In this document: positions 35,891 to 45,729 of the stretch, piece by piece
How positions within the stretch are numbered: position 1 is the first letter of the stretch
How the letters are laid out: every line of letters begins with the position of its first letter
DNA from: Chitinophaga niastensis
GTDB taxonomy: Bacteria; Bacteroidota; Bacteroidia; Chitinophagales; Chitinophagaceae
Assembly (NCBI RefSeq): GCF_003014755.1
Contig: NZ_PYAW01000007.1
Span: forward strand, 186,001-250,000
Direction of reading: 5' to 3'
Length of the DNA: 64,000 nt
Program-made: the position numbers and the translations under genes
Notes under the pieces: generated by a model
What the model saw: the letters and a program-made list of their open reading frames with translations, nothing else
What the model was told of the DNA's origin: nothing
Databases searched by the model: none

Positions 35891-37864
35891 TTATAAATGG
35901 GATAACTGTGCCACCTTGGCTTCCATCCCATCTGCTTCATTGTTGATCCCATCTGCTTTAACTGCATTGGTACAGGCCCATTGCAGCAATACCTGATCGT
36001 TTTTTGCCGCAGCAATTTGCGCAATACGATAATACACATAGGCCAGCAGTTCCGGTGCACGTGACACGCATTGCAGCGAGCGTTGGTAATAAGCCAGTGC
36101 TTCATCTGATTTATTTTGTATTCCCGCTATGCGGCCCAGCTGATAGAGTAATGAAAACTCCACGCCGTAATGGTCTCCGGGAATGCCTGCGCGGATATAT
36201 GACTGTGCCAGACTAATGGCTTCCTCATTTTTTTGTTGTATGCGCAGATTCACTACCTGCACTACTTTTGCCTGTGCTGTAGCCATAAGCATTAACGTAT
36301 CATCCTGGTGCAGCACTTTAAAGTAAGGATCTATCTGAACATCCACCACACGGCCATTAACCGGTAGTTGCAGGCCAGTACTGCGATCATTGATAGTGAT
36401 GTGTTGCAGTGACTTTGTACCATCGCTATAGGTGAGCATCACTTCCAGTGACAGCCGGTAAATACTATCTTTTTGTGTAACGGTGAGCTGCAATTTATTT
36501 TGTTGCTGCTGCCAGCTGCTTTGCCAGGCTGGTACCCCCACGCGTTCAAACCATTGGTGATAAAACCACTGCAAACTGCTACCATGCGCCTTTTCTACCT
36601 CCCGCTGAAAATCCTCCCAGGTTACTCCATCACGACTATACTTTTCACCAATGGTTTGCAGCGCCTTATTAAACACCGACTTCCCGACGGTGGCCGATAA
36701 CAATTCCAGCGCCAGGAAACCTTTACTATCACCTATAATATGACTATTGTCACCAGATAGATCGGAGAGCGGCTGGTCGTTTCCGGCGGCAGCATTCTTC
36801 AGGTATCCAAGTCCGCACTGATCATTGATATAGCCAGGATAGCCGGTTTTACGGTAATCAATAGCATGTACACTGTCGAAATGATTTACTACCTGCAGGG
36901 AGCCATATTGTGCCAGTCCTTCGGAGAGCATAGCCTCGCCCTTGTTACCTACTGACAACACTTTATTCCCCCACCACTGGTGGCCTATTTCATGGCCAAA
37001 GAGTGCATAATTAAATTTCCTGAGTGCCCCGGTGGGCATCACTACCCCACCTAAAATACTGGCGCCACCAATGCCGGTGCGATCAGAAACATATTCGGGA
37101 AATTCAATGATGGAAAAGTTCGGGATAACCAGCGGGCCAAATTGGATAGACAGAAAATCCAGTACAGAAGCGGCTTTGCGGGATAAGTCATCGCCATTAA
37201 CAGCTTTGCTGAAGCTATAAGTATAAAAAGAACGATGACCTTTGTATTCCTGTCTTGAATAATCTCCGATATATAATGAGAAGATATCGGGTTGCGTATA
37301 ATGGAATTCAAATGTGCGGTTGCCTGTAGTCGCAGTAGTGTTAAGCGTACAGGCAGCCATCACTGCCATCAGGTTTGCCGGCGTAGTAACCTTGATGGTG
37401 CCAGTACCACGGGTATATTTACCAGTACCATCTTCAGAGCGGGTAATCACCTGTGGATACCATGCCGAGCCATAGCCACCAGCCATACAGAAAGCACTAT
37501 CGAGATAATATTGAAAAGCAGGCGCGTCGCCCCGCTCATAAGCATAAGTAAAGTGTAGCGGACTACCAGTGGGCATGGCATGATTAAATCTCCAGCGATA
37601 AACGATATCACCGGATTCATTTACACTGGTATCCATTCGGGCGGTGGCTCCATCCAGCTGAAGCGTTACTGCCCCCACCCCTTTGCTGATCACAATATCA
37701 ACAGAATCTGCGGTATTGGCTTCCGTTTCAAAAGAAAGGCTCCCCTGCACAGCAAACGTTTTCTTCACCAGATCAACATGTACCTGCAGCTGGTAATCCA
37801 ATTTATGCTGCGCAAATAAAAGCACCGGAAACAACAGGCAGATACAAGTAATAAGTCGATGCAT
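35891..37864 (-). CDS. M1-like metallopeptidase lacking the GAMEN motif
   Basis: Exported protein of 657 residues (signal peptide about 1-18, ending LFAQ). The M1-type thermolysin-like core has HEIGHQWWGN and a downstream SEGLAQY. However, the substrate-binding GxMEN is replaced by GIGGASILGGVVMP, and the spacing from HExxH to Glu is 19 instead of 18 residues. So exopeptidase action of the usual kind is doubtful. The C-terminal 130 residues look like TPR helices (QLGRIAGIQNKSDEALAYYQ). A single gene. Confidence 0.83.
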   Translation of the reverse strand: MHRLITCICLLFPVLLFAQHKLDYQLQVHVDLVKKTFAVQGSLSFETEANTADSVDIVISKGVGAVTLQLDGATARMDTSVNESGDIVYRWRFNHAMPTGSPLHFTYAYERGDAPAFQYYLDSAFCMAGGYGSAWYPQVITRSEDGTGKYTRGTGTIKVTTPANLMAVMAACTLNTTATTGNRTFEFHYTQPDIFSLYIGDYSRQEYKGHRSFYTYSFSKAVNGDDLSRKAASVLDFLSIQFGPLVIPNFSIIEFPEYVSDRTGIGGASILGGVVMPTGALRKFNYALFGHEIGHQWWGNKVLSVGNKGEAMLSEGLAQYGSLQVVNHFDSVHAIDYRKTGYPGYINDQCGLGYLKNAAAGNDQPLSDLSGDNSHIIGDSKGFLALELLSATVGKSVFNKALQTIGEKYSRDGVTWEDFQREVEKAHGSSLQWFYHQWFERVGVPAWQSSWQQQQNKLQLTVTQKDSIYRLSLEVMLTYSDGTKSLQHITINDRSTGLQLPVNGRVVDVQIDPYFKVLHQDDTLMLMATAQAKVVQVVNLRIQQKNEEAISLAQSYIRAGIPGDHYGVEFSLLYQLGRIAGIQNKSDEALAYYQRSLQCVSRAPELLAYVYYRIAQIAAAKNDQVLLQWACTNAVKADGINNEADGMEAKVAQLSHL

Positions 37865-37914
37865 ACTTTTTTACACAAAGTAACAACCAGGACAACAATT
37901 AAAATGGTATCAGA

Positions 37915-38712
37915 TTAACTTTTCAGGAGGGCCCTGAACTTATGGGGAGTTGCGTTGTAGTATAAACGAAATGATCTTACCAGGTGCGATGCGTCTGAAA
38001 AGCCCGCGGAGAAAGCAATATCAGTGACTGGCAGCGTAGTAGTAAAGAGCAGCATCATCGCTTTTCTGACCCTCATCTTCAGCTGGTATTCGCCGATGGT
38101 CATCCCCTCTTTTTCTTTAAAGGCACGTGCCAGGTAAATGGGATGTACAAATACCCTGGACGCAATGGATTTGATGGTATGATGTGTTTCAAATTCATTT
38201 TCCAGGATGGCCTTTACCTGGGGTAACCAGGGCAGGCGCATCGGAATCTTATCTGTAGCATACTCCGAGAGCCAGCTGAAGATATATTCTTCAGAAAAAG
38301 ACACCTCCGGTTCATGAACAAAGGAATACAAAAGCCGGTATAGGTAATCAAAAGTGCCGGCTTTATAAACCATCATTGTTTCAGGCAGTATACCGCGCAA
38401 CTCCAACTGTTGCAGCCCTGTTTGTTTAAACTCGATGTTCAGGCATTTGCCGCCACTATCCTGAAAGTGGTTAGCATGGCTATATCCCGCAGGCCTGAAC
38501 AGCACTTCACCCGGGATGACCGCACTATCCGTTCTTTGGTTCACTTCTTTGTAGCTGCCATTGATCAGTAGGCTCAGGTAGGCATTTTCGTGATAGTGCT
38601 CATGAATATGCACATGAGGCTGATATGCCGTAATGTTTAACCGGAACAAGGCATTCTCGTTAAACTGTTGTTCTTTACCAAAATAATTACCAGGTGATAA
38701 AATAATGCTCAT
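37915..38712 (-). CDS. AraC-family transcriptional regulator
   Basis: A 265-residue regulator; I start it at ATG 38712 (MSIILSPGNYF), since the longer frame begins with TTG and adds a basic 12-residue tail. The N-terminal half is a cupin-like sensing domain (HIHEHYHENAYLSLLINGSY). The C-terminal half holds two helix-turn-helix units: FVHPIYLARAFKEKEGMTIG and IAFSAGFSDASHLVRSFR. It is divergent from the serine hydrolase gene, 131 bases away, and a candidate for its regulator. Confidence 0.9.
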   Translation of the reverse strand: MSIILSPGNYFGKEQQFNENALFRLNITAYQPHVHIHEHYHENAYLSLLINGSYKEVNQRTDSAVIPGEVLFRPAGYSHANHFQDSGGKCLNIEFKQTGLQQLELRGILPETMMVYKAGTFDYLYRLLYSFVHEPEVSFSEEYIFSWLSEYATDKIPMRLPWLPQVKAILENEFETHHTIKSIASRVFVHPIYLARAFKEKEGMTIGEYQLKMRVRKAMMLLFTTTLPVTDIAFSAGFSDASHLVRSFRLYYNATPHKFRALLKS

Positions 38713-38843
38713 AAACTTCCGCCGCTTTCCTTTAGGTAGCACCGGCAACCAAAGATACTTTTTAAACAGAAAGCAGGAAAAGGATTATGTTATTTATTCC
38801 TGTTGATACAAAATCAGATCGAAATCCCGAACTTAGTAAGCAT

Positions 38844-40259
38844 ATGAAAAACATCCTTCTGATCCTGACAAGTTGGTTGCTCTTTGTTGTTCCTCTTCAT
38901 GCCCAACAACCCTCTGCCAACACAGTAACAGCCCGCCTGGAGAAAAACATCCCGGTGCTGATGCAAAGAGATTACATCCCTGGTTTAACTGCTGCTTATA
39001 TCCATCATGGTAAGCTGGTATGGATTCACCACTTCGGGGTAGCCAATGCAGCTACGAAAATGCCCGTAACGGATTCCACGCTGTTCGAGGCAGCGTCGCT
39101 CAGTAAAGTAGTGACGGCATATGCTGCCCTTAAACTCGTAGATGCCGGCCTGCTTAATCTTGATACCCCACTCAATACTTACCTCGGCAATAATTACGAT
39201 ATAGGCAACGATCCCCGTATCCACCTTATTACGGCGCGCCGTGTATTGTCGCACTCCGCCGGCTTTCCAAACTGGCGTAGTAAAGGCGATTCTTTGCTGC
39301 CTATCAACTTTACTCCCGGAGAGCGGTTCAGTTATTCCGGTGAGGGATTTGTATACCTGGCCAAAGTGATGGAAAAAATCACGCACCTGCCTTATGAAAA
39401 ACTGATTGTGCAAACCGTCTTCGGGCCCCTTGGCATGACGCACAGCAGCATGGTATGGGAACCTGCTTTCCAGCATTTACAGGCCTACCGCCATGATTGG
39501 CTGGGAAATGTATCGACACTCGCGGATTACCCACAAGCCAATGCTGCCGCCAGTCTTCGTACAACAGCTAAAGATTATGCCGCCTTCCTCATCGCAGTGC
39601 TTGATGGTAAAGGGCTTAAAAAGGCAACACATGAAGCGATGCTGACACCACAGATCAAAGTAGATTCCGTGAAGCAGCCACAGTTGGCCTGGGGATTAGG
39701 CATAGGATTAGAAATCACACCAGATGCCCGCTATTGCTGGCATTGGGGCGATCAGGGAGATAGCAAAGCCTGTTTCACTGCTAATATCGATACCCGCGAT
39801 GCCATCCTGTATTTTACTAATAGTGCCAATGGGATGTCGATTGCTTCCGAAATGCTGGAACTCTCTATTGGAGGCCACCAACATGAAATACTGGCGTGGC
39901 TCGATTATGGCAAATTTGATCCTGCTGCAGCAGACCTGGTGAAAGCAATAAAACACGATGGCGCCACTTCGGCTTTACAGACATACCAACGTCAACGCAC
40001 CCACGTAATTGGTGAGAACCAGCTGAATAGCATGGGTTATCTTTTGTTGCGTGATAAAAATATAACTGATGCGATTGCCGTGTTCACACAGAATACAAAA
40101 GACTATCCCGATTCCTATAATGTGTGGGATAGCCTTGCGGAAGCCTATATGGGTCAGGGAAATACAACACTGGCCATTCAGTATTATGAAAAATCACTGG
40201 TATTAAACCCGAAGAATCAAAATGCAGTAGACAAGTTAAAGAAATTGAAGAAGTCCTAA
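38844..40259 (+). CDS. Class C beta-lactamase-fold serine hydrolase with TPR tail
   Basis: Exported hydrolase of 471 residues from ATG 38844, signal peptide about 1-22 (PLHAQ). The beta-lactamase/DD-peptidase core has the SxxK motif SLSK in EAASLSKVVT and the YxN-like Y in FSYSGEGFVYLA. The KTG-like box is replaced by HWGDQGD. The C-terminal 100 residues contain TPR-like helices (SLAEAYMGQGNTTLAIQYYEK). Family members include esterases, peptidases and peptidoglycan enzymes; the substrate is unknown. Confidence 0.88.
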   Translation: MKNILLILTSWLLFVVPLHAQQPSANTVTARLEKNIPVLMQRDYIPGLTAAYIHHGKLVWIHHFGVANAATKMPVTDSTLFEAASLSKVVTAYAALKLVDAGLLNLDTPLNTYLGNNYDIGNDPRIHLITARRVLSHSAGFPNWRSKGDSLLPINFTPGERFSYSGEGFVYLAKVMEKITHLPYEKLIVQTVFGPLGMTHSSMVWEPAFQHLQAYRHDWLGNVSTLADYPQANAAASLRTTAKDYAAFLIAVLDGKGLKKATHEAMLTPQIKVDSVKQPQLAWGLGIGLEITPDARYCWHWGDQGDSKACFTANIDTRDAILYFTNSANGMSIASEMLELSIGGHQHEILAWLDYGKFDPAAADLVKAIKHDGATSALQTYQRQRTHVIGENQLNSMGYLLLRDKNITDAIAVFTQNTKDYPDSYNVWDSLAEAYMGQGNTTLAIQYYEKSLVLNPKNQNAVDKLKKLKKS

Positions 40260-40393
40260 TACACTAAAAAAAACCTTTACATAGCGCAAAAGAATAGCAG
40301 TATAAGACGGGAATTACTCAAAGCCTGCATCTTTCATTGGCTTTCAGAAGTTAGGGCTATTACTGAATAATGGTGTATAGATTATAATGAAAT

Positions 40394-41761
40394 TCATGTT
40401 GGTTTTATATTTTGATTCACCCTAAATAAATTATTGGGGTCGTACTTATTCTTAATCGTTACTAATCTTTCATAATTCTCACCATAAGTTGCTTTCACAC
40501 GTGCTTCTCCTTCATCCATCATAAAATTCACATAAGCACCACCAGCAGAATAAGGATGTAGCGTTTCCCAATATTGTTTAGTCCAGTTCGTAATTTTTTC
40601 TTTGTTTGCAGGGTCAGGATCAACACCTACGATCACCATTGCCCATGTAGCATCGCGGTAACTCCAGGGAGTGGATGTATTGCTTACCCTTGACGCTGCA
40701 CCATTAACCGGATACAGGTGCATGGTGGAATGCATAGTAGGCAGTTCATTACCAAACTTAATATGCGCAGCAATTGCTTCCTCACTTAATTCTTTCACAA
40801 AGTCGGCGCGCCAATACCACTGTAACCCGGTAGGATACAAGCCATCAAACATACTTTGCAAAGCTGGTTGTGATAAGGGTCCAACAAAATCAAGTGCGGG
40901 AGTTTTGAATGACCGAATAGGCTTAAAGGCTTCTTCAGCGTTTTCCATAGGTCCTGTATAGGCCCACACAATGCCGCACATTTTTTTTAGATGAAGATGC
41001 TCCGGGAAAGGAGCTACAGGAGGAACCGTGAGGAATGCAAAAAAACCGTTCAAGTCATCCGGTGCATCCTTTATCAGTTTACTATACCATTTCATCACCG
41101 TTGCCGATTCGCTTAACTCATATAATATAGGGCCGCCGTATACCATCGATACAGGGTGCAGTTTAAATGTAAAAGAAGTGACTACACCAAAATTTCCACC
41201 ACCTCCTCTCACCGCCCAAAATAAGTCCTGATTTTGATTTGCATTTGCAACGACAAAACTTCCATCGGCCAATACCATGTCTACAGCCAAGAGATTATCA
41301 ATGCTCAGCCCATATTTGCGGGTTAAATAGCCAATACCTCCACCGGTAGTTAATCCTCCAACACCGGTTGTAGAAATAATTCCGCTTGGTGTTGCCATTC
41401 CAAACGCATGCGTGGCATGGTCAATATCTCCCCAGGTACATCCTCCACCAGCCACTACGGTTTTCGCCTGTAGATCAATGCGGGTATATTTCATCAATGA
41501 AAGATCAATCACCAATCCATCCTCACAAATCCCTAAACCTCCGGCATTGTGTCCGCCACTGCGAATGGAAAGTAGCATATTATTTTCTCTTGCAAAATTC
41601 ACTGACCGTATCACGTCAGCCACATCCGTACAGCAGGCAATCATACGTGGATGTTTGCTTATCATCGCATTATATACTTTGCGGGCATCATCATATCCCG
41701 CATCCTGAGGCATTATTAAACCACCTCTCAAACTTTCCCTGAAATCTTTAATAGCTTCCAT
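40394..41761 (-). CDS. FAD-dependent oxidoreductase (berberine-bridge type)
   Basis: Flavoprotein oxidase of 455 residues, starting at ATG 41761 (MEAIKDFRESL); the upstream frame adds 44 residues not found in the family. The FAD domain carries RSGGHNAGGLGICEDGLVIDL, in which His is the expected covalent attachment site. Then comes TTGVGGLTTGGGIGYLTRKYG; the Cys of bicovalent members is absent, so attachment is probably single. The BBE C-terminal motif is YGENYERLVTIKNKYDPNNLF. Substrates of related enzymes are sugars and alkaloids. Single gene. Confidence 0.9.
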   Translation of the reverse strand: MEAIKDFRESLRGGLIMPQDAGYDDARKVYNAMISKHPRMIACCTDVADVIRSVNFARENNMLLSIRSGGHNAGGLGICEDGLVIDLSLMKYTRIDLQAKTVVAGGGCTWGDIDHATHAFGMATPSGIISTTGVGGLTTGGGIGYLTRKYGLSIDNLLAVDMVLADGSFVVANANQNQDLFWAVRGGGGNFGVVTSFTFKLHPVSMVYGGPILYELSESATVMKWYSKLIKDAPDDLNGFFAFLTVPPVAPFPEHLHLKKMCGIVWAYTGPMENAEEAFKPIRSFKTPALDFVGPLSQPALQSMFDGLYPTGLQWYWRADFVKELSEEAIAAHIKFGNELPTMHSTMHLYPVNGAASRVSNTSTPWSYRDATWAMVIVGVDPDPANKEKITNWTKQYWETLHPYSAGGAYVNFMMDEGEARVKATYGENYERLVTIKNKYDPNNLFRVNQNIKPT

Positions 41762-42502
41762 AACATAAGTTTTAAATAAAACAAACGATGGAGCAACGAA
41801 TTTAAGCTTTTTCCACAGCATTATCCGGTTAAAATTAAGGAGGTAACCGAAGCCCACCGTTAATTCCAGCTTTAAAGTAGCCTGCCAAAACAATGTGTTA
41901 ATTATGCACTATCCCGTAACTGCTATTTTTTTTCAAGGCTGTTACTAATTGAGCAATCTGTTGTTTTCGTATAGGCTTTTCAGATATAGATTTTTCAGTA
42001 ACACGATAATCAGGAAAAACCTTTTGAGATATTTTTTTGAGAGGACTTTATCCTTTGCTGTTACCAAAATAAAAATGGACAACCCCGGTGTAATTTTAAT
42101 TTATCCACTTTTGTGCCCGGAACTGAACGATTATGGAACCCAATATTCTTGATATTAAAACAATTAAGTACAATTAATGGAATTATCTTCCTGGTTAGCC
42201 GTAATTAATATTCTACATAAATAAGTGCCGTATTATTGCAGTGATTTTTTTTGTTTTTTTATTCTCCATAATTATCCTTTCGTGTGATTTTTTCCTGCTT
42301 TTTTTTAAGTAAATTCAATGATCAGTACATTTTCATCTTCAAACAAATTGAATTATAAAAAAGCAATCTGTTAAAAATTTAAACTGAGTAAATTAAAATA
42401 CTCAACCTATCCAACGAGGTCCGGCAAAATGCTGTGATGATCAGTTGCACGCTCCGATCTAAACATAAAACTATTTTATTCAATTATTAAAACACCACCT
42501 TT
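41762..42502. other. Intergenic region with degenerate repeat copy
   Basis: About 740 bases between the FAD enzyme and the first lanthipeptide-like precursor. It holds one degenerate copy of the dispersed repeat (42064-42150): 19 bases, CCAAAATAAAAATGGACAA, identical to 49216-49234, and GTGCCCGGAACTG at 42113. Nothing else was recognised. The 350 bases before the precursor are very A/T-rich. Confidence 0.5.
42064..42150. repeat. Degenerate copy of the tRNA-Leu-3'-like repeat
   Basis: 42064-42082 is identical to 49216-49234, and 42113 onward (GTGCCCGGAACTGAACGATTATGG) resembles the 38-base unit at 44561 and 49265. The hairpin arms are poorly preserved. Confidence 0.55.
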
Positions 42503-42676
42503 ATGAAACAGAAAATCGAAAAAAAACTGTCACTTTCTAAGATTAAAATTAGCCGGCTGAATGATGTGATTACATCAGATCCAAATCTATGCCCTACCGG
42601 ACGTAAAACCTGCATAGATGTCTGTGGAACAGTTGCTGCGACCATAATTTCCTGTAATACAACGACAACATTATGA
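42503..42676 (+). CDS. Class I lanthipeptide-like precursor 1
   Basis: A 57-residue peptide. The leader starts MKQKIEKKLSLSKIKISRLN, which matches the leaders of Bacteroidota class I lanthipeptides (pinensin type). The core region is Thr-rich with cysteines at 30, 37, 41 and 51, so C-x6-C-x3-C occurs as in precursor 3. If modified, dehydrated Ser/Thr would form (methyl)lanthionine rings with the Cys. It has its own terminator (42768-42806). No dehydratase or cyclase gene is next to it. The peptide is shorter than the size usually kept in gene lists and is easily missed. The leader match is strong; modification is an inference. Confidence 0.8.
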   Translation: MKQKIEKKLSLSKIKISRLNDVITSDPNLCPTGRKTCIDVCGTVAATIISCNTTTTL

Positions 42677-42767
42677 TCTGATGCGACTAAAACAACCTGC
42701 CAGATGGATTTGAACCAGAAAACAAACAGGTTACAAAATGTGTTGGGCAGATAAAAAAGTATAACAT

Positions 42768-42806
42768 AAAAAGGTAGATCAGATAATTAATCCGATCTAC
42801 CTTTTT
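42768..42806. terminator. Terminator after precursor 1
   Basis: A 13-bp stem, AAAAAGGTAGATC paired with GATCTACCTTTTT, usable from both sides: precursor 1 on plus and the unknown protein gene on minus. Confidence 0.85.
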
Positions 42807-42844
42807 GCGTGTTCTATTCCCTTATGACCTTTTTCACCAGGTAT

Positions 42845-44374
42845 TTACTTCGGTACAGCCTTATCCGGCAGCATTAACCGGTCTACGGGTATCTGCTCTC
42901 TTTCCGGGAACTTAGGATCTTTAGTCAGCAATTCTTCCATTTCCACTTTGGTAAACAGCCCGGTTACACCATAGTCATGCCATAGACGGGACAACGGAGT
43001 GATGAAATGCTCCTGGAATGCTGCAGGAGACAGTTTTTTGATATAGTCCTTGTCATGGGGTACAGCCTTGGCCAGGTGGCCACGCTCCCAGGAGTATTGA
43101 AAAAGCACATCTACAAAGTCCCGCTGAACAAAAGGCTCCAGGGAAATTCTAGGGGAAGCGGTGACCTTTTCGCGCAGGGCATCAAAAGAGAGCTTTAATT
43201 TATGCATCGCAGCCAGGGCGATCTGCTCATTAATGCCAGGCATCTGCGACTTATATGCCTCTGCCAGCACACGAGCCCTTGCATTATTGATCTTATCGGC
43301 GATGGAGTCCGGCAGCTCCTCAGATTTTACACCTTCCTGGGGCCGGCCCTTTTCAAATCGCTCATGTGCATCTCCGAGCACTTTAGCCTGCTCAGCACCC
43401 TGGTTTGTAGTCATATAGGCCTGGTAGTTGAAATGGGACATGGCATTCGCCTTCTCCGTCTGAGCTACCCGGTTGCTCTTCAATATCGCTAATGCATAGG
43501 GCGTAAACCGTCCTATAAATTCTTCGGAACTGGCGCCTTGCAGATAGTCTACTTCCTCCGGGGCAATACTTCGGTCCTCAGCAGGTTTATCCAATCCGAT
43601 CTTATCCCGGTAAGTAGCAGAATTTCTTATCGCGCCTGCCCCCGTCTCTGTTGTCAGTATACTGTTAAAAGGTACCAGGTTGGCCAAAGAACCCACATTG
43701 TAAGAAGGGGAAGGAATTGCTTGCGGAACAGGACACACGGGCAAACTTGCCGGCACAACGGAGGAGTTTCCAAACGCAGTAGGCGGCGGACATACATTAG
43801 ATAGAGGAATGGGATTCATGCTGCCAGGTGTGCCATGGCTTCCCGCCCCCAATGCAGGAACAGAGGGCTTCACGACGGCAGGTAACCCATGCGCTTCAGC
43901 TCCCGGGATGGCACTTCCAATTGCCTGAACAGCACTGAAAATAGCCAGGTATTTTACCAGGCCTGACATCCCTGCACTTAATAAGCCCTGCTTCTTTGGC
44001 TCCTGTTCCTCCTGCGCGTCTTCTTCTTCGGCAACCGTATAGGAAGTATTAAACTGGGCATTCACCTTTTTCAGCAGAAATTCTCCTACATCCTCATAGG
44101 TTTCAAACGATTTATTTTTCATCTCACTACTCCCCATGTACTTTCTCATCCATTGCTCATGATCCCTGGAAATAGGTACGTCTTCCAAAAAAAGTTTTAC
44201 TTCGTCCCATACCTCCTCATCAGGCAACGGCTTTTTACCGAAATCCGGTATGATCACGCGCTGTAAGGGTGCTACTACCGCCGGCAACTGAATACCTTTT
44301 GCCCCAATATTTTCCTGCATGCAGTTACTCCTTTGGGTGGTGTTAGTCTGGATGGGGGTATGTTCCGGAGACAT
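42845..44374 (-). CDS. Large unknown protein with Pro-rich middle
   Basis: A 509-residue protein with no signal peptide and no family I recognise. Visible features: an N-terminal segment GIQLPAVVAPLQRVIIPDFG (26-45), an acidic patch (114-126), a hydrophobic stretch AGMSGLVKYLAIFSAVQAIG (134-153), a Pro/Ser-rich linker (165-225), and a helical C-terminal half. The short QRV-type N-terminus recalls effectors of contractile injection or toxin systems in Bacteroidota, which is only a resemblance. It lies beside the lanthipeptide-like precursors and could be a toxin, a structural protein or a leftover of a mobile element. Confidence 0.7.
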   Translation of the reverse strand: MSPEHTPIQTNTTQRSNCMQENIGAKGIQLPAVVAPLQRVIIPDFGKKPLPDEEVWDEVKLFLEDVPISRDHEQWMRKYMGSSEMKNKSFETYEDVGEFLLKKVNAQFNTSYTVAEEEDAQEEQEPKKQGLLSAGMSGLVKYLAIFSAVQAIGSAIPGAEAHGLPAVVKPSVPALGAGSHGTPGSMNPIPLSNVCPPPTAFGNSSVVPASLPVCPVPQAIPSPSYNVGSLANLVPFNSILTTETGAGAIRNSATYRDKIGLDKPAEDRSIAPEEVDYLQGASSEEFIGRFTPYALAILKSNRVAQTEKANAMSHFNYQAYMTTNQGAEQAKVLGDAHERFEKGRPQEGVKSEELPDSIADKINNARARVLAEAYKSQMPGINEQIALAAMHKLKLSFDALREKVTASPRISLEPFVQRDFVDVLFQYSWERGHLAKAVPHDKDYIKKLSPAAFQEHFITPLSRLWHDYGVTGLFTKVEMEELLTKDPKFPEREQIPVDRLMLPDKAVPK

Positions 44375-44521
44375 TTTACTGGACGGTTAATATGAGGAAT
44401 AAGTATTTAGACCAACAGCAATTTCACCGGGCCTACCATTATTGTAGTGAATGAAGTTCATAATATCGCCAGGACAATGAACATTACTAATATACAAAAT
44501 AATACCTGGCCAAAAATACAG

Positions 44522-44598
44522 AACGACAAAACCCGCTCTAAGATTGTGTTTTGTCGTTTTGTGCCCAGAACTGGATTCCTTATGTTCCGGATATGAAT
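44522..44598. repeat. Hairpin plus tRNA-Leu-3'-like repeat, copy at 44.6 kb
   Basis: A hairpin (44522-44558, arms AACGACAAAAC / GTTTTGTCGTT) followed by the 38-base unit 44561-44598, which differs at one base from 49265-49302. The first 18 bases, GTGCCCAGAACTGGATTC, also occur at the 3' end of tRNA-Leu (55447-55464). Confidence 0.75.
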
Positions 44599-44646
44599 GT
44601 AAATAATCTGTATTAAATTTCTCTTTACTGTCCTGCGGACAAACAA

Positions 44647-45357
44647 TTAAAAATGTAATCTGAATTCCATCACCATACCAGGACCGTTTTTCTTATCTGT
44701 TATTTTGGTGCCAGGAATATGATCACCACTATTATTATAAACATTGGTTGTTTGCTGTAGAAAAGTATAAAGAAAATGTGCGCCAAAACTCGCTCTTTGG
44801 GGTATTACCTCAAAAAAAGGACCGATACCGATAAACTCGCATAAAGCATTCCCCTTTATTCTGATATATTGTTCCGGTGCGCCCGCAGCGGAAGTCATAG
44901 CTTTAACGCTTAGTGGCCCGAAGTTTACACCACCTAACGGAGATAAAAAAAATGTTTTTGAGAGTGGAAACATATACTGAACAATAGGTCCGACTAATAA
45001 ACTTGTACCCCGGGTGTATATTCCTTTACTCTTTTTATCAGAAATGGAAAGCCCACCTGTTACGGTAAACCCAACAGATAACTTGTCAATAATATGGTAG
45101 CCTCCTTTCATGGATAGTGTGGCAGCTGTACCAATATATTGACCAAATGGCGCCACAGAGCCAGTTAATCCCAATCCACCGCCAATCCAAAAATCACCTT
45201 TGTTAATCCTGAGTGTGTAAGGTTTGCTTTTTTTTATACCTGGGCCCGAATCTATATTTTGTGCGGAACATATTGTGATCCACCCTGAGGCAAATAAAGG
45301 TATGAGGAAAGCAATGAACCCGATTTTTTTTGGGATTAGTCTTTGTTCGTTTTTCAT
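44647..45357 (-). CDS. Outer membrane beta-barrel protein
   Basis: A 236-residue protein with a signal peptide (about 1-32, ending CSAQ) and alternating hydrophobic strands rich in Gly and aromatic residues, ending in FRLHF with the typical terminal Phe. It resembles the small porin-like or OmpA-N-type barrels of Bacteroidota. Function unknown. It is encoded next to, and on the same strand as, the large unknown protein gene, though 270 bases and a repeat copy lie between them. Confidence 0.8.
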   Translation of the reverse strand: MKNEQRLIPKKIGFIAFLIPLFASGWITICSAQNIDSGPGIKKSKPYTLRINKGDFWIGGGLGLTGSVAPFGQYIGTAATLSMKGGYHIIDKLSVGFTVTGGLSISDKKSKGIYTRGTSLLVGPIVQYMFPLSKTFFLSPLGGVNFGPLSVKAMTSAAGAPEQYIRIKGNALCEFIGIGPFFEVIPQRASFGAHFLYTFLQQTTNVYNNSGDHIPGTKITDKKNGPGMVMEFRLHF

Positions 45358-45729
45358 AGTAAAAAATTAGATGGTTGTAAAATTTCAAACATTCATCCTT
45401 TCCAGCTGGCAAAACCAGAAAGGCATATGCAAAAGCAGTTGTGTTTACCCGAAGTCATAGTGCTTTCTTTCGCATTTATCTTGTCATTTGACGATACGGG
45501 AATCTTTACTGGATGAGCGATGTGAAAGAATATATCCTATGACTCTTTTGCATTGATGGATAAGGAGATAACCTGGGGATTATTTGTGGGGGATTAATGT
45601 AGCCAATCACTTCTTTTATAGTCCAAAATTCAATACAGCAGGTATAGACCAAAAACTTCATTCAACATGATTAATGCATCTTTTGAGGTATCGTTAAGAG
45701 CAGTAGGTTATATCCTTTTGTTCCCTGCA

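Noticed and set aside
41762..41893. Upstream extension of the FAD oxidoreductase frame
   Set aside because: The 44 extra residues are not found in the family, and MEAIKDF is a good start.
42375..42440. Leader-like reading KFKLSKLKYST before precursor 1
   Set aside because: No start codon and an in-frame stop just before it; too short to claim a fourth precursor.
44458..44646. 62-codon frame on the minus strand
   Set aside because: It runs through the hairpin and the repeat unit at 44522-44598 and has no family likeness; it is the repeat read in frame.
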